DNA from: Paracoccus sp. (in: a-proteobacteria)
GTDB taxonomy: Bacteria; Pseudomonadota; Alphaproteobacteria; Rhodobacterales; Rhodobacteraceae
Length of the DNA stretch: 64,000 nucleotides
Assembly: GCF_030538495.1 (NCBI RefSeq)
Contig: NZ_JAUNTW010000006.1
Location: 158,108 to 222,107, forward strand
Reading direction: 5' to 3'
Shown: piece after piece, positions 17,770 to 28,182 of the stretch
Numbering within the stretch: position 1 is the stretch's first letter
How the letters are laid out: every line of letters begins with the position of its first letter
The notes under the pieces: model-generated
Seen by the model: only the letters and a program-made list of their open reading frames with translations
What the model was told of the DNA's origin: nothing
The model's database searches: none
Position numbers and translations under genes: made by a program

Positions 17770-18585
17770 ATGGCCCAACCGCCCCGCGATCCCGCCGCCG
17801 AAATCACCCGCCTGATCGACATCATGGCCGCGCTGCGTGACCCCGACACGGGCTGTCCGTGGGATATTGAACAGACATTCGCCACAATCGCCCCCTACAC
17901 CATCGAAGAAGCGCACGAAGTCGAAGACGCCATCACCCGTCAGGCATGGGACGAATTGCCCGCCGAATTGGGGGATTTGCTGTTGCAGGTGGTGTTTCAT
18001 GCGCAAATGGCGTCCGAAGATGGCATGTTCGATTTCGCCGATTGCGCCGCCGCCATTTCGGATAAGCTGATTTCGCGTCATCCGCATGTGTTCGGCGACG
18101 AATCCCGCGACAAAACCGCCGAACAGCAGGTCGCCGATTGGGAAGCGATCAAGGCCCAGGAACGCGCGGGCAAGGCCGAACGCGGCACGCTGGACGGGGT
18201 GGCCTTGGGCCTGCCCGCGCTGACGCGGGCGGTGAAACTGCAAAACCGCGCGGCGCGTGTGGGCTTTGACTGGCCCCATGCGGGCGATGTGCTGGACAAA
18301 CTGGCCGAGGAAACCGCCGAGCTGGTCGCCGCCCACGACATGACCGCTGATGACCGTCAGGAAGAATTCGGCGATCTGTTATTCGTCATGGCTAATCTGG
18401 CGCGGCATCTGAAGATTGACCCGGAACTGGCGCTGCGTCAGGCGAATACGAAATTCACCCGGCGGTTTGAATATATCGAAGCCGCCCTTGCCACCGAGGG
18501 CCGCCGCCCCGCAGACAGCGATCTGGCCGAAATGGACGCGCTGTGGAACGCGGCAAAACGCGCCGAACGCGGCACGCCCGATTAA
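17770..18585 (+). CDS. mazG: nucleoside triphosphate pyrophosphohydrolase
   Basis: MazG hydrolyses NTPs and dNTPs to monophosphates, cleansing the pool and modulating ppGpp-linked stress. The 271-residue protein holds two tandem MazG domains; metal-binding EExxE patterns are in TIEEAHEVEDAI (first) and LAEETAEL (second), with the intact CPWDIEQT start typical of the full-length enzyme. It is a single plus-strand gene. Its TAA shares TTAA (18582-18585) with the phaG stop on the other strand. Confidence 0.95.
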   Translation: MAQPPRDPAAEITRLIDIMAALRDPDTGCPWDIEQTFATIAPYTIEEAHEVEDAITRQAWDELPAELGDLLLQVVFHAQMASEDGMFDFADCAAAISDKLISRHPHVFGDESRDKTAEQQVADWEAIKAQERAGKAERGTLDGVALGLPALTRAVKLQNRAARVGFDWPHAGDVLDKLAEETAELVAAHDMTADDRQEEFGDLLFVMANLARHLKIDPELALRQANTKFTRRFEYIEAALATEGRRPADSDLAEMDALWNAAKRAERGTPD

Positions 18586-19028
18586 GTATCGGGCGTTTTG
18601 TAATCGTCGGAATCGCGATCCGGTTCGGCGTCCGTGTTGTGGGTCAGCTCGTCGGCGGTGACCTCTTCGCCGCTGCGGATCAGACGGCGTGAGGACGGAA
18701 CCTCGGGCGATCCGGCGATGCGGTCGCGGTGCAGCGCGACGCGCCCCAACAGCATCAGCGTGACCGGGGTTGTGATCATCACGAAACAGCCGATGACCAA
18801 TTCGTGAATGATCGTCCGCCCGTCCAGCCACGAAAACAGCCCCATCGACGCCAGCAAAATGCCCGCCGCGCCCCAGCTGGTCCCCATAGTCGGCGCGTGG
18901 ATGCGGTCATAGAAGCTGCGCAATTGCAGCAGGCCCAGCGTCCCCAGCAGCGTCAGCCCGCTGCCCAGCAGCACGAAAAACGCGACCGGAATCGCCAACC
19001 ACAGCGGGATTGCGTCCAGATGGGTCAT
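18582..19028 (-). CDS. phaG: Mrp/Pha cation:proton antiporter subunit G
   Basis: A 148-residue small subunit of the multi-subunit Na+(K+)/H+ antiporter. Three hydrophobic helices lie in the first 100 residues ([34 protein letters not shown]; [17 protein letters not shown]) with the family sequence [13 protein letters not shown] charged C-terminal extension of about 45 residues rich in Asp, Glu and Arg is longer than in many MrpG proteins. It is the last gene of the operon and overlaps phaF by 4 bases. Confidence 0.92.
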   Translation of the reverse strand: MTHLDAIPLWLAIPVAFFVLLGSGLTLLGTLGLLQLRSFYDRIHAPTMGTSWGAAGILLASMGLFSWLDGRTIIHELVIGCFVMITTPVTLMLLGRVALHRDRIAGSPEVPSSRRLIRSGEEVTADELTHNTDAEPDRDSDDYKTPDT

Positions 19029-19309
19029 TCGATCACCTCGCCACGGATCAGGAACTTGGCCAACGACACCGTAGCGACAAAGCCCAGCATCCCGATGACC
19101 ATGGCCCCTTCAAAGAAAAACGGGCTGCCCATGCGCATACCGGTGACGATCAGCAGTAACATCGCCGTGACATAGAGCGTATCCAGCCCCAGAACGCGAT
19201 CCTGCGCGCGCGGGCCGCGCACGGTGCGCACAAAGGCCAGACAGGCCGCAACGCCCAGCAGAAACTGCGCAACCGACAGCGCCATCAGCAAAATCATTCC
19301 GCCGGTCAT
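19025..19309 (-). CDS. phaF: Mrp/Pha cation:proton antiporter subunit F
   Basis: A 94-residue membrane protein with three helices and the MrpF hallmark [19 protein letters not shown]. The ATG at 19309 overlaps the phaE stop by 4 bases and is preferred over the frame opening at 19363, which lies in phaE. Mrp subunits are all required for antiport activity, so it acts only in the complex. Confidence 0.93.
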   Translation of the reverse strand: MTGGMILLMALSVAQFLLGVAACLAFVRTVRGPRAQDRVLGLDTLYVTAMLLLIVTGMRMGSPFFFEGAMVIGMLGFVATVSLAKFLIRGEVIE

Positions 19310-19794
19310 GCAAAAGCCTCCATCAGCAGGGATTCGTAGCGGGTGCGGATCAGCGTCCGCCATTCGTCTTCGTCCACCATATCAAAGACATGCAGCAACA
19401 GGATGCCGCTGTCGGAATCGTATTCCAGCCATGCCGTGCCGGGGGTCGCGGTCAGGATAATCGCCAGCAGCGCCAAAGGCGCCGGGTCGCGCAACTGCAA
19501 CGGGATTTCGACAAAGGCCGATTTGCGTTTGCCATGCCGCCCGCGCGTCAGAATCAGCGTGGCGACGGCGATATTGGACCGCACGATGTCCGCCGACACA
19601 ATCGCCATCAGCCGGATCAGCGCGGGGATGGACCGGATGCGCACGGCCTCGGGTTCCAGGGGGCGGAACGCCATCCCGGCCATGATGGCAAGCGCGGAAC
19701 CCAGCACCAGCTGGCCCAGCGAAAACCGCGTCAGCAGCAGCCACATGAACAACAGGACCAGCGACAGCATGGGATGGGGCAGGATACGCTTCAT
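19306..19794 (-). CDS. phaE: Mrp/Pha cation:proton antiporter subunit E
   Basis: A 162-residue MrpE family subunit: two N-terminal helices ([17 protein letters not shown] and [16 protein letters not shown]) and a cytoplasmic domain with [18 protein letters not shown] and [11 protein letters not shown], both typical of MrpE. It overlaps phaD and phaF by 4 bases each. Confidence 0.93.
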   Translation of the reverse strand: MKRILPHPMLSLVLLFMWLLLTRFSLGQLVLGSALAIMAGMAFRPLEPEAVRIRSIPALIRLMAIVSADIVRSNIAVATLILTRGRHGKRKSAFVEIPLQLRDPAPLALLAIILTATPGTAWLEYDSDSGILLLHVFDMVDEDEWRTLIRTRYESLLMEAFA

Positions 19795-21425
19795 TGGCTG
19801 TTCTCCATCACCTCGACCGCGCGGGGGGCGTCCAGAACGCCGTCCACATAGACGGTCTGGCGGTGCAATGCCTCGGCGGTGTTGCGCATAAACCGCATCA
19901 CATCTTCGGCCTGAACGGTCATGATCACGATCATCCCCAAAAGCGCGATGATCGGCGCGATTTCCAGCGGCATCACCCGCGGCGCGATGCCGTCAGACGC
20001 CCAGAAGGTCTGAATACCAATGCGGATCAGCCCGATCAGCGTCGCCAGACCGGCCAGAATAACAATGGCGACAAAGGCCCAGCCCATCGGCGCATCCAGA
20101 AGCGGCGACCCGATCATCCCGCGCAGCATCACCAATTTACCGATGAAGCCCGACAGCGGCGGCAACCCGGCAAGCGCGATCAGACAGCCGACAAAGCACA
20201 GCGCCAAAATGGTCAGAGTTGCCGGAACCGACAATCCGTCGCTGCCTTCGCGTTCGTCTTCGGTCAGGTCCAGACCATAGGCGTCGGCGGTCAGCGCCAG
20301 AAGGTCGGCGATGCCGCCTTCTTCGCGGCTCATGGGTTCGATCAGCAGGAACAGCGCACTGGTCGCCAGCGTGGAACTGACCAGATAAAACAGCGCCCCC
20401 GACAGCATTTGCGTGCCGCCTCCGGTGACGGTAAAGCCGATGACCGACAACAGCGTGCCGGATGAAATCAGCACCAGATGCGCGGCCACGCGGCCAATGC
20501 CCTGCGATCCCAAGACGCCCAGAATCCCGAACACCATCGTCGCCAGACCGCCCATAATCAGCACCTGCCCGCCGAACCCGGCGGACGGCCCCGCGCCTTC
20601 GCCGACCAGCAGCGTGGACAGGCGCAGGATGATATAAACGCCGACCTTAGTCATGATCGCAAACATCGCCGCGACCGGCGCCGCGCCCGCCATATAGGCC
20701 GTGGGCAGCCAGAAGGACAGCGGCCAGACACCCGCCTTCACCAAGAACGCCAGCCCCAGAATGGCAATGCCGGTATGCAGCAAGGGCCGGTCGCCCGCAG
20801 GCATCAGCGGCACGATATTGGCCAACTGCGCCATGTTCAGCGTGCCTGCAACGCCGTAAATGATCGACACGCCGATCAGGAACAGCAGCGAGGCCGCCAG
20901 GTTGATCGCGATGTAATGCAGCCCCGCGCGCACCCGCAACTGACCCGAGCCATGCAGCAACAGGCCATAAGACGCGGCCAGCATCACCTCGAAGAACACG
21001 AACAGGTTGAACAGATCGCCCGTCAGAAACGCGCCGTTGATCCCCATCAGCAGGAACTGGAACAGCGAATGAAAATGCTGCCCCTGCCGATGCCAGAACG
21101 CCGCCGAATAGATCAGCGCGGGCAGCGCCAAAAGCCCCGTCAGCACCAGCATCATCGCCGCCAGACGGTCGATGACCAGCACAATCCCGAACGGCGCCGC
21201 CCAGTCCGCCAGCAGGTAAAACCCGATATCGTTGCCGTCGGACAGAGGCCCGCCCTTGGACTGGTTCAGCAGCTTGACCGCGACAAACAGCATCGCCAGC
21301 ACCGACAGAATGCTGATGGCCATTTTTTCGCGCCGCTGTTTGTCTTCATACAGCAGCATCAGCGCGCCCGCGAACAGCGGAATCAGGATGGGCGCGATAA
21401 TCAGGTGGTTCAGCACGTTGGTCAT
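19791..21425 (-). CDS. phaD: Mrp/Pha cation:proton antiporter subunit D
   Basis: A 544-residue membrane protein homologous to complex I subunits NuoM/NuoN, with about 14 helices. It has the proton-pathway sequences FVFFEVMLAASYGLLLHG and KAGVWPLSFWLPTAYMAGAAPVAAMFA, including the conserved Lys and Glu. It forms one ion-translocating half of the antiporter with PhaAB. Overlaps of 4 bases on both sides indicate one transcript. Confidence 0.95.
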   Translation of the reverse strand: MTNVLNHLIIAPILIPLFAGALMLLYEDKQRREKMAISILSVLAMLFVAVKLLNQSKGGPLSDGNDIGFYLLADWAAPFGIVLVIDRLAAMMLVLTGLLALPALIYSAAFWHRQGQHFHSLFQFLLMGINGAFLTGDLFNLFVFFEVMLAASYGLLLHGSGQLRVRAGLHYIAINLAASLLFLIGVSIIYGVAGTLNMAQLANIVPLMPAGDRPLLHTGIAILGLAFLVKAGVWPLSFWLPTAYMAGAAPVAAMFAIMTKVGVYIILRLSTLLVGEGAGPSAGFGGQVLIMGGLATMVFGILGVLGSQGIGRVAAHLVLISSGTLLSVIGFTVTGGGTQMLSGALFYLVSSTLATSALFLLIEPMSREEGGIADLLALTADAYGLDLTEDEREGSDGLSVPATLTILALCFVGCLIALAGLPPLSGFIGKLVMLRGMIGSPLLDAPMGWAFVAIVILAGLATLIGLIRIGIQTFWASDGIAPRVMPLEIAPIIALLGMIVIMTVQAEDVMRFMRNTAEALHRQTVYVDGVLDAPRAVEVMENSQ

Positions 21426-21769
21426 TGGGTCTCACGCTCCTTCCCGTCCACATGGTCGGTTCCGGTCAGACCGCGCGACGCCAAAATCACCACCAGAAAC
21501 AGCGCCGTAGTGGCAAAGCTGATGACGATGGCGGTCAGAACCAAAGCCTGCGGCAGCGGGTCGGCATAGGTGGTCGGGTCAATCATCCCGCCTTTGGGCA
21601 TGATCGGCGGACCGCCCAGCGTGATGCGCCCCATCGAAAAGATGAACAAATTCACCGCATAGGACATCAGGCACAAGCCCACGATCACCTGAAAGGTGCG
21701 GGGCCGCATCAGCAGCCACACACCGGACGCGGTCAGAACGCCAATCGCAGCGGACAGAACGATTTCCAT
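21422..21769 (-). CDS. phaC: Mrp/Pha cation:proton antiporter subunit C
   Basis: A 115-residue NuoK-like subunit with three helices. The sequence begins MEIVLSAAIGVLTASGVWLL and contains GLCLMSYAVNLFIFSMGR, typical of MrpC. The stop of phaAB and this ATG share one base (TGATG). The name refers to pH adaptation, not to the PHA synthase gene of the same symbol. Confidence 0.93.
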   Translation of the reverse strand: MEIVLSAAIGVLTASGVWLLMRPRTFQVIVGLCLMSYAVNLFIFSMGRITLGGPPIMPKGGMIDPTTYADPLPQALVLTAIVISFATTALFLVVILASRGLTGTDHVDGKERETQ

Positions 21770-24657
21770 CAGGCAGTCTCCTTTGCGGTGTCTTTGTCGG
21801 CGTCATGTTCGCGCAGGCGCGCCAGACGCAGCGACTGGTGCGCAATCGCGATCAGCAGCAGCACAACCGCCCCCACAACGACCATGTAAACGCCCACATC
21901 AAACGCCATGGCCGTGGCCGCCGGAACCGCGCCGATGAACGGAATGTCGATATACTGTGCATGGGCCGTCAGGAACGGATAGCCAAAGGCAAACGCCCCC
22001 AGCCCGGTTCCCAGCGCAATCAGCAGGCCAATCCCCATCCAGCGGATCGGCAGCACGTTCAGGCGCGCCTCGACCCAGCGGACATTGTTGCCCAGATATT
22101 GCAGCATCAGCGCAATCGCCAGCGTGACACCGCCCGCAAAGCCTCCGCCCGGCAGATCATGCCCGCGCAAGAAGAAATAGGCCGACAGCATAATGATCGC
22201 CGGGAACATCCACCGCATGATGACCGACGGCACCAGCAGATAATCATGCAGAGATTCCGCTTCACGCGCGCGTTGCTGATCCAGACTATAGGCGCGGTCC
22301 TGCGGCGGGCGGAAACGACGCAGCAGCGCGTAGACCGTCAGCGCCACGATGGTCAGAACCGCGATTTCGCCAAAGGTATCAAAGGCGCGGAAATCGACCA
22401 GCACCACGTTCACCACATTGGTGCCGCCGCCTTCGTAATAGGCGTTGCGCAGGAACCAGTCGCCCACATTCGGAACCAAGGGCCGCGTCATGATGATATA
22501 GGCGATCATCGCCACGCCAAAGCCCGCAACGGATGCCACCAGAAAATCCCAACTGCGGCGGATGCGCGCGCGCACGGCCCGGTCTCCGGCGATTTCTTCG
22601 TTCCGTTTCGGCAACCACCGCAGGCCCAGCAGCAGCAGCACCGTGGTGACGATTTCGACCAAGAGCTGCGTCACCGCCAGATCGGGGGCCGAAAACCACG
22701 CAAACGTCACGCAAGTCACCAGCCCCGCGCCCCCCAGCAGCACCAGAGAGGCAAAGCGGTGATATTTCGCCTGCATCGCCGCGCCGACCCCACAGGCCGC
22801 GCCGACAATCCACATCAGCGCGAATGCCGGGTGCAGGTCGTTCGAAATCGCGCGCGGCGTCGTCAGCGGCCCGCCCCACAGGATCAGCGCAACCGCCGCA
22901 ATCGTCAGCAGCGTCATGATCCGCAGCTGCGGCTGCAACCGTTCCGTGCCGAACAAATGATGCAGAACGCGCGGCTGACGCCAGGTCAGTTCAAACAGGG
23001 CGACCTCGAACACGCGCTGACCACGGATGTTGTGCAACAGCGGCGGGCCTTCGGGGCCTTCGGCGATCTGGCGCTTAAACGCCCAATACAGCGCGCCGCC
23101 AATGACGATGCCCAAAATGCTCAGGATCAGCGGCAGGTTCACCCCATGCCACAGATAGATCGAGGTATAGGGCATATCCGGCCCCACCACCGACCGCGCG
23201 GCAATGTTCATGACCGGCACCACCAGCCCCGGCATCAGACCAATCACCACACTGGCCGCAACCAGCAATTCGACGGGGCGGCGCATCCATGCGGGCGGCT
23301 CGTGCGGGGTGGGGTTGGGCAGGTCCGTGGTTTTGGGGCCGAAAAACACCGCATGAACCAGACGCAGCGAATAGGCGACGCCGAAAATCGCGGAAATCAA
23401 CCCAAGGATCGGCAGCGCGTTGTCCAAGACCGACCCGTTATGCGTTTCGGTCAGCAGGGTCAGGAACATTTCTTTCGACAGGAACCCGTTCAGCGGCGGC
23501 AGGCCTGCCATGGCCGCCGATCCGATAATCACCAGCGTCCCCGTAATCGGCAGATACGCCATCATCCCCGACAATTTGCGCATGTCGCGCGTGCCGGTTT
23601 CATGGTCGATAATCCCCGCCGACATGAACAGCGACGCCTTGAACACGGCGTGGTTCAGAATGTGGAAAATCGCCGCGAAAATCGCCGCCGGGCTGCCAAT
23701 CCCGGCCAATGCGGTGATCAGGCCCAGATGGCTGATGGTGGAATAGGCCAGCAACCCCTTCAGATCATGGCGGAACAGCGCCACCACCGACCCGATAATC
23801 AGCGTCGCCATACCCGTGCCGGTGACCAGCCAGAACCACAGATCCGACCCACCCAAAGCGGGCGAAAACCGGATCAGCAGGAACACCCCGGCCTTAACCA
23901 TGGTGGCGCTGTGCAGAAACGCGGATACCGGCGTCGGCGCGGCCATAGCGCCCGGCAGCCAGAAATGAAACGGAAACTGCGCCGATTTCGTGAACGCGCC
24001 CAGCAAAAACAGCACCAATGCCAACGGATACAGCGGATGCGCGCGGATCACATCGCCGGCCCACAGCACGCGGTCCAAATCATAGCTGCCGACGATCTGA
24101 CCAATCACGATCATCGACAACAGCAGCGCAAGGCCCCCGGTCGCGGTGATAATCAACGCCATACGCGCGCCGTCGCGGGCCGACTGGTTCTGATACCAAT
24201 ACCCGATCAGCAGGAACGAAAAGATCGAGGTCAGTTCCCAAAACACCACCAGCATGATGATGTTGCCCGACAGCAGCATCCCCACCATGGCGCCGGTAAA
24301 CGCCATGAGGAACGAATAAAACCGCGGCACCGGGTCGGTTTTCGACATATAGAACCGCGCATACAGCACGACCAGCACGCCAATCGCCAGAACCAGCGTG
24401 ACAAACATCCACGCGAACCCGTCCATGCGGAAATTCAGGTTCAGCCCGATGGACGGCATCCATTCGAGCGTGCCACGGATCACGCGGCCTTCGTCGATGG
24501 TGTCGTAAAGGCCCGCCATAATCGCAAGGCCCCCGGTCAGGAACAGCCCCGACACCCAAGCGGCGGCGGTGCGCCCATGCTGCGGCAGCGTAGCGCAGGC
24601 AATCGACGCGATAAAGGGCAACAACACCAATGTCAGGATCAGGTTCTGGTCGATCAT
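21769..24657 (-). CDS. phaAB: Mrp/Pha antiporter fused subunit A-B
   Basis: A 962-residue fusion of MrpA (NuoL-like, with C-terminal domains) and MrpB, as found in group 2 Mrp antiporters of alphaproteobacteria. The N-terminal 500 residues carry the NuoL motifs FWELTSIFSFLLIGYWY and KSAQFPFHFWLPGAMAAPTP; the MrpB-type part near the C-terminus includes FLRGHDLPGGGFAGGV. I start it at the ATG at 24657 (MIDQNLILTLVLLPF); the frame opening at 24699 lacks a clear ribosome site. It is the first gene of the six-gene operon phaAB-C-D-E-F-G, which exports Na+ or K+ in exchange for protons and supports alkaline or salt tolerance. Confidence 0.95.
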   Translation of the reverse strand: MIDQNLILTLVLLPFIASIACATLPQHGRTAAAWVSGLFLTGGLAIMAGLYDTIDEGRVIRGTLEWMPSIGLNLNFRMDGFAWMFVTLVLAIGVLVVLYARFYMSKTDPVPRFYSFLMAFTGAMVGMLLSGNIIMLVVFWELTSIFSFLLIGYWYQNQSARDGARMALIITATGGLALLLSMIVIGQIVGSYDLDRVLWAGDVIRAHPLYPLALVLFLLGAFTKSAQFPFHFWLPGAMAAPTPVSAFLHSATMVKAGVFLLIRFSPALGGSDLWFWLVTGTGMATLIIGSVVALFRHDLKGLLAYSTISHLGLITALAGIGSPAAIFAAIFHILNHAVFKASLFMSAGIIDHETGTRDMRKLSGMMAYLPITGTLVIIGSAAMAGLPPLNGFLSKEMFLTLLTETHNGSVLDNALPILGLISAIFGVAYSLRLVHAVFFGPKTTDLPNPTPHEPPAWMRRPVELLVAASVVIGLMPGLVVPVMNIAARSVVGPDMPYTSIYLWHGVNLPLILSILGIVIGGALYWAFKRQIAEGPEGPPLLHNIRGQRVFEVALFELTWRQPRVLHHLFGTERLQPQLRIMTLLTIAAVALILWGGPLTTPRAISNDLHPAFALMWIVGAACGVGAAMQAKYHRFASLVLLGGAGLVTCVTFAWFSAPDLAVTQLLVEIVTTVLLLLGLRWLPKRNEEIAGDRAVRARIRRSWDFLVASVAGFGVAMIAYIIMTRPLVPNVGDWFLRNAYYEGGGTNVVNVVLVDFRAFDTFGEIAVLTIVALTVYALLRRFRPPQDRAYSLDQQRAREAESLHDYLLVPSVIMRWMFPAIIMLSAYFFLRGHDLPGGGFAGGVTLAIALMLQYLGNNVRWVEARLNVLPIRWMGIGLLIALGTGLGAFAFGYPFLTAHAQYIDIPFIGAVPAATAMAFDVGVYMVVVGAVVLLLIAIAHQSLRLARLREHDADKDTAKETA

Positions 24658-24850
24658 TCCGGTCTGGTCCCTTTCGTCATCGGCATCACGCAGCCCCAAA
24701 GATCAGGCGCGGCAAGGCATCGTCCAAAAGGGCGACCGCAATTTGCCTGTCCGGGGTTTTGCCTTTCCTTAAACGCCCCGCCCCCGGTTTTTCAATAGCG
24801 CGCGCATGACAAAACCGCCGCCTGTCACGAAAACGTCAAGCGCGCCAAAC

Positions 24851-24882
24851 AAAAACGGGCAGACCATCGGCCCGCCCGTTTC
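24851..24882 (-). terminator. terminator of gdhA
   Basis: Stem AAACGGGC and GCCCGTTT around a loop, about 22 bases beyond the gdhA stop. Reading on the minus strand, the second arm runs into TTTTTG. This fits a Rho-independent terminator for gdhA. Confidence 0.75.
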
Positions 24883-24903
24883 GTTTTCAGAGGTCGCCCG
24901 GGA

Positions 24904-26547
<1,644 letters not shown>

Positions 26548-27873
26548 CTACTCACCATCCAATGCCAAAAACCCCGCCCGCTGCCGCGCGGTCCAGCGCA
26601 GATGCAGCACCAGCCCCTCATCCCCCGCATCTTCGCGTTCGACCACACCCGCCTCGTGCAACCACGCGCGGCGGCGGCCGTCGCTGAAATCCAGCGTCAC
26701 GGCCTCAGACAGGCGGGGTTCGTCCAGAACCTCGCCCAGACGCAGGTCGATGGCGGCGATCAGATCGTCCAGCCCTTCGCCGGTCAGGGCGCTGACGGCC
26801 TGAACGCCCGCCGTGCGCGCATCGGTGCGGCGCAAAGCGGCGCGGGTGTCGGGGCCAAGCGCGTCAATTTTGTTCCACACCTCGATCAGCGCGACATCCT
26901 CGTCCACGCCCAGACTGTCCAGAATCTCGGCCACATCGGCGGCCTGTTCTTCGGTTTCGGGGTGGCTGATGTCGCGGACATGCAGGATCAGATCGGCCTC
27001 TAACACCTCTTCCAAGGTCGCGCGGAAGGCGGCGACCAGTTCGGTGGGCAAGTCGCTGATGAACCCCACCGTGTCGGACAGGATGATCTTGCGCCCCGAC
27101 GATCCGCCGCCCGCATCCGGCAGACGGATGGCGCGCATGGTCGGGTCCAGCGTGGCGAATAACATATCCTTGGCGAACACATCCGCGCCGGTCAACCGAT
27201 TGAACAGCGTCGATTTTCCGGCGTTTGTATAGCCGACCAAAGCCACGATGGGATAAGGCACCCTGGCCCGCGCCGCGCGGTGCAGAGTGCGGGTTTTGAC
27301 CACGCGCTCCAATTGCCGGCGGAGCCTGGTCATCTGTTCGTCGATCGCGCGGCGGTCGGCCTCGATCTGGGTTTCGCCGGGACCGCCCACGAATCCCAAA
27401 CCGCCCCGCTGGCGTTCAAGGTGCGTCCAGGCCCGCACCAGCCGCGTGCGCTGATAGGACAGCGCCGCCAGTTCCACCTGCAACACCCCTTCGCGGGTCC
27501 GCGCGCGGTCGGCAAAGATTTCCAGAATCAGGCCGGTGCGGTCCAGCAGTTTGACCCCCCATTCCTTTTCCAGATTGCGTTGCTGAACGGGCGTGACGGG
27601 GCCATCGACCAGCACCAGTTCGACCTCGGCATCGGTCAGACGTTCGCCGATTTCGGCCAGCTTGCCCTTGCCAAACAGCTTGCCGGGATTGGGGTCACGC
27701 AGACGCGCGACCTCGGCCCCGACGATGTCGATACCGGGCAGCGCATGTGCCAGTGCCACAGCCTCGGCCAGTGCATGTTCGGGTTCGCGCCGCTGCGTGC
27801 GGGCATGGCCCAGATCCGGATGCAGGACATAGGCGCGCGTCGGCAGCGCCTCGGTCGGGGTTAATTCGGCCAA
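26548..27873 (-). CDS. hflX: ribosome-associated GTPase HflX
   Basis: A 441-residue GTPase that binds 50S subunits and helps split or rescue stalled ribosomes. The N-terminal HflX domain has LRDPNPGKLFGKGKLAEIG, followed by ELVLVDGPVTPVQQRNLE and the Gly-rich linker region ERQRGGLGFVGGPGETQIE. The G domain carries GYTNAGKST (G1), DPTMRAI, DTVGFISDLP (G3) and WNKIDAL (G4). The start is unusual: the hfq TGA is followed directly by TTG (27873-27871), and both genes are in the same frame. The first conserved residues (AYVLHPD) follow about a dozen codons later, so initiation at this TTG is likely but not proved. Confidence 0.93.
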   Translation of the reverse strand: MAELTPTEALPTRAYVLHPDLGHARTQRREPEHALAEAVALAHALPGIDIVGAEVARLRDPNPGKLFGKGKLAEIGERLTDAEVELVLVDGPVTPVQQRNLEKEWGVKLLDRTGLILEIFADRARTREGVLQVELAALSYQRTRLVRAWTHLERQRGGLGFVGGPGETQIEADRRAIDEQMTRLRRQLERVVKTRTLHRAARARVPYPIVALVGYTNAGKSTLFNRLTGADVFAKDMLFATLDPTMRAIRLPDAGGGSSGRKIILSDTVGFISDLPTELVAAFRATLEEVLEADLILHVRDISHPETEEQAADVAEILDSLGVDEDVALIEVWNKIDALGPDTRAALRRTDARTAGVQAVSALTGEGLDDLIAAIDLRLGEVLDEPRLSEAVTLDFSDGRRRAWLHEAGVVEREDAGDEGLVLHLRWTARQRAGFLALDGE

Positions 27874-28107
27874 TCAATCCTCGCCTTCATACAGGCTGAT
27901 GGGCTGGCCCGGCATGATGGTGCTGATCGCGTGTTTATAGACCAGCTGCGATTGACCATCCCGGCGCAGCAACACGCAAAAATTGTCAAACCACGTGATC
28001 ACGCCCTGCAATTTGACGCCGTTAATCAGGAAAATGGTGACCGGCACCTTCGCCTTGCGGACATGGTTAAGGAATGCGTCCTGAAGGTTTTGCTTATCGC
28101 CAGCCAT
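27874..28107 (-). CDS. hfq: RNA chaperone Hfq
   Basis: A 77-residue Sm-like hexameric RNA chaperone that pairs small RNAs with mRNAs. The Sm1 motif is [21 protein letters not shown] and the Sm2 motif is [12 protein letters not shown], with the proximal-face residues (QNLQD near the start, F and H conserved) intact. The short C-terminal tail is usual for alphaproteobacteria. The gene is followed without any gap by hflX. In Rhodobacterales it lies between trkH and hflX, as here. Confidence 0.97.
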   Translation of the reverse strand: MAGDKQNLQDAFLNHVRKAKVPVTIFLINGVKLQGVITWFDNFCVLLRRDGQSQLVYKHAISTIMPGQPISLYEGED

Positions 28108-28182
28108 TGGTTTTCCCTGTTGTGTTGTTGGCTTATCCTGAAATGTTTAGGCCAGACCGCGCCCCCATGCAAGACCGGCGCT

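Noticed and set aside
15416-17815. Frame of about 800 codons antisense to secD, yajC and the M20 gene
   Set aside because: It spans three genes with clear motifs on the other strand and a noncoding gap, and has the same Gln/Arg/His-rich composition as other shadows.
21805-24798. Open reading frame of nearly 1000 codons antisense to phaAB
   Set aside because: The translation is a low-complexity run of Gln, Arg, His, Pro and Asp with no domain, typical of the complementary strand of a GC-rich gene with strong third-position bias. phaAB has full family motifs.
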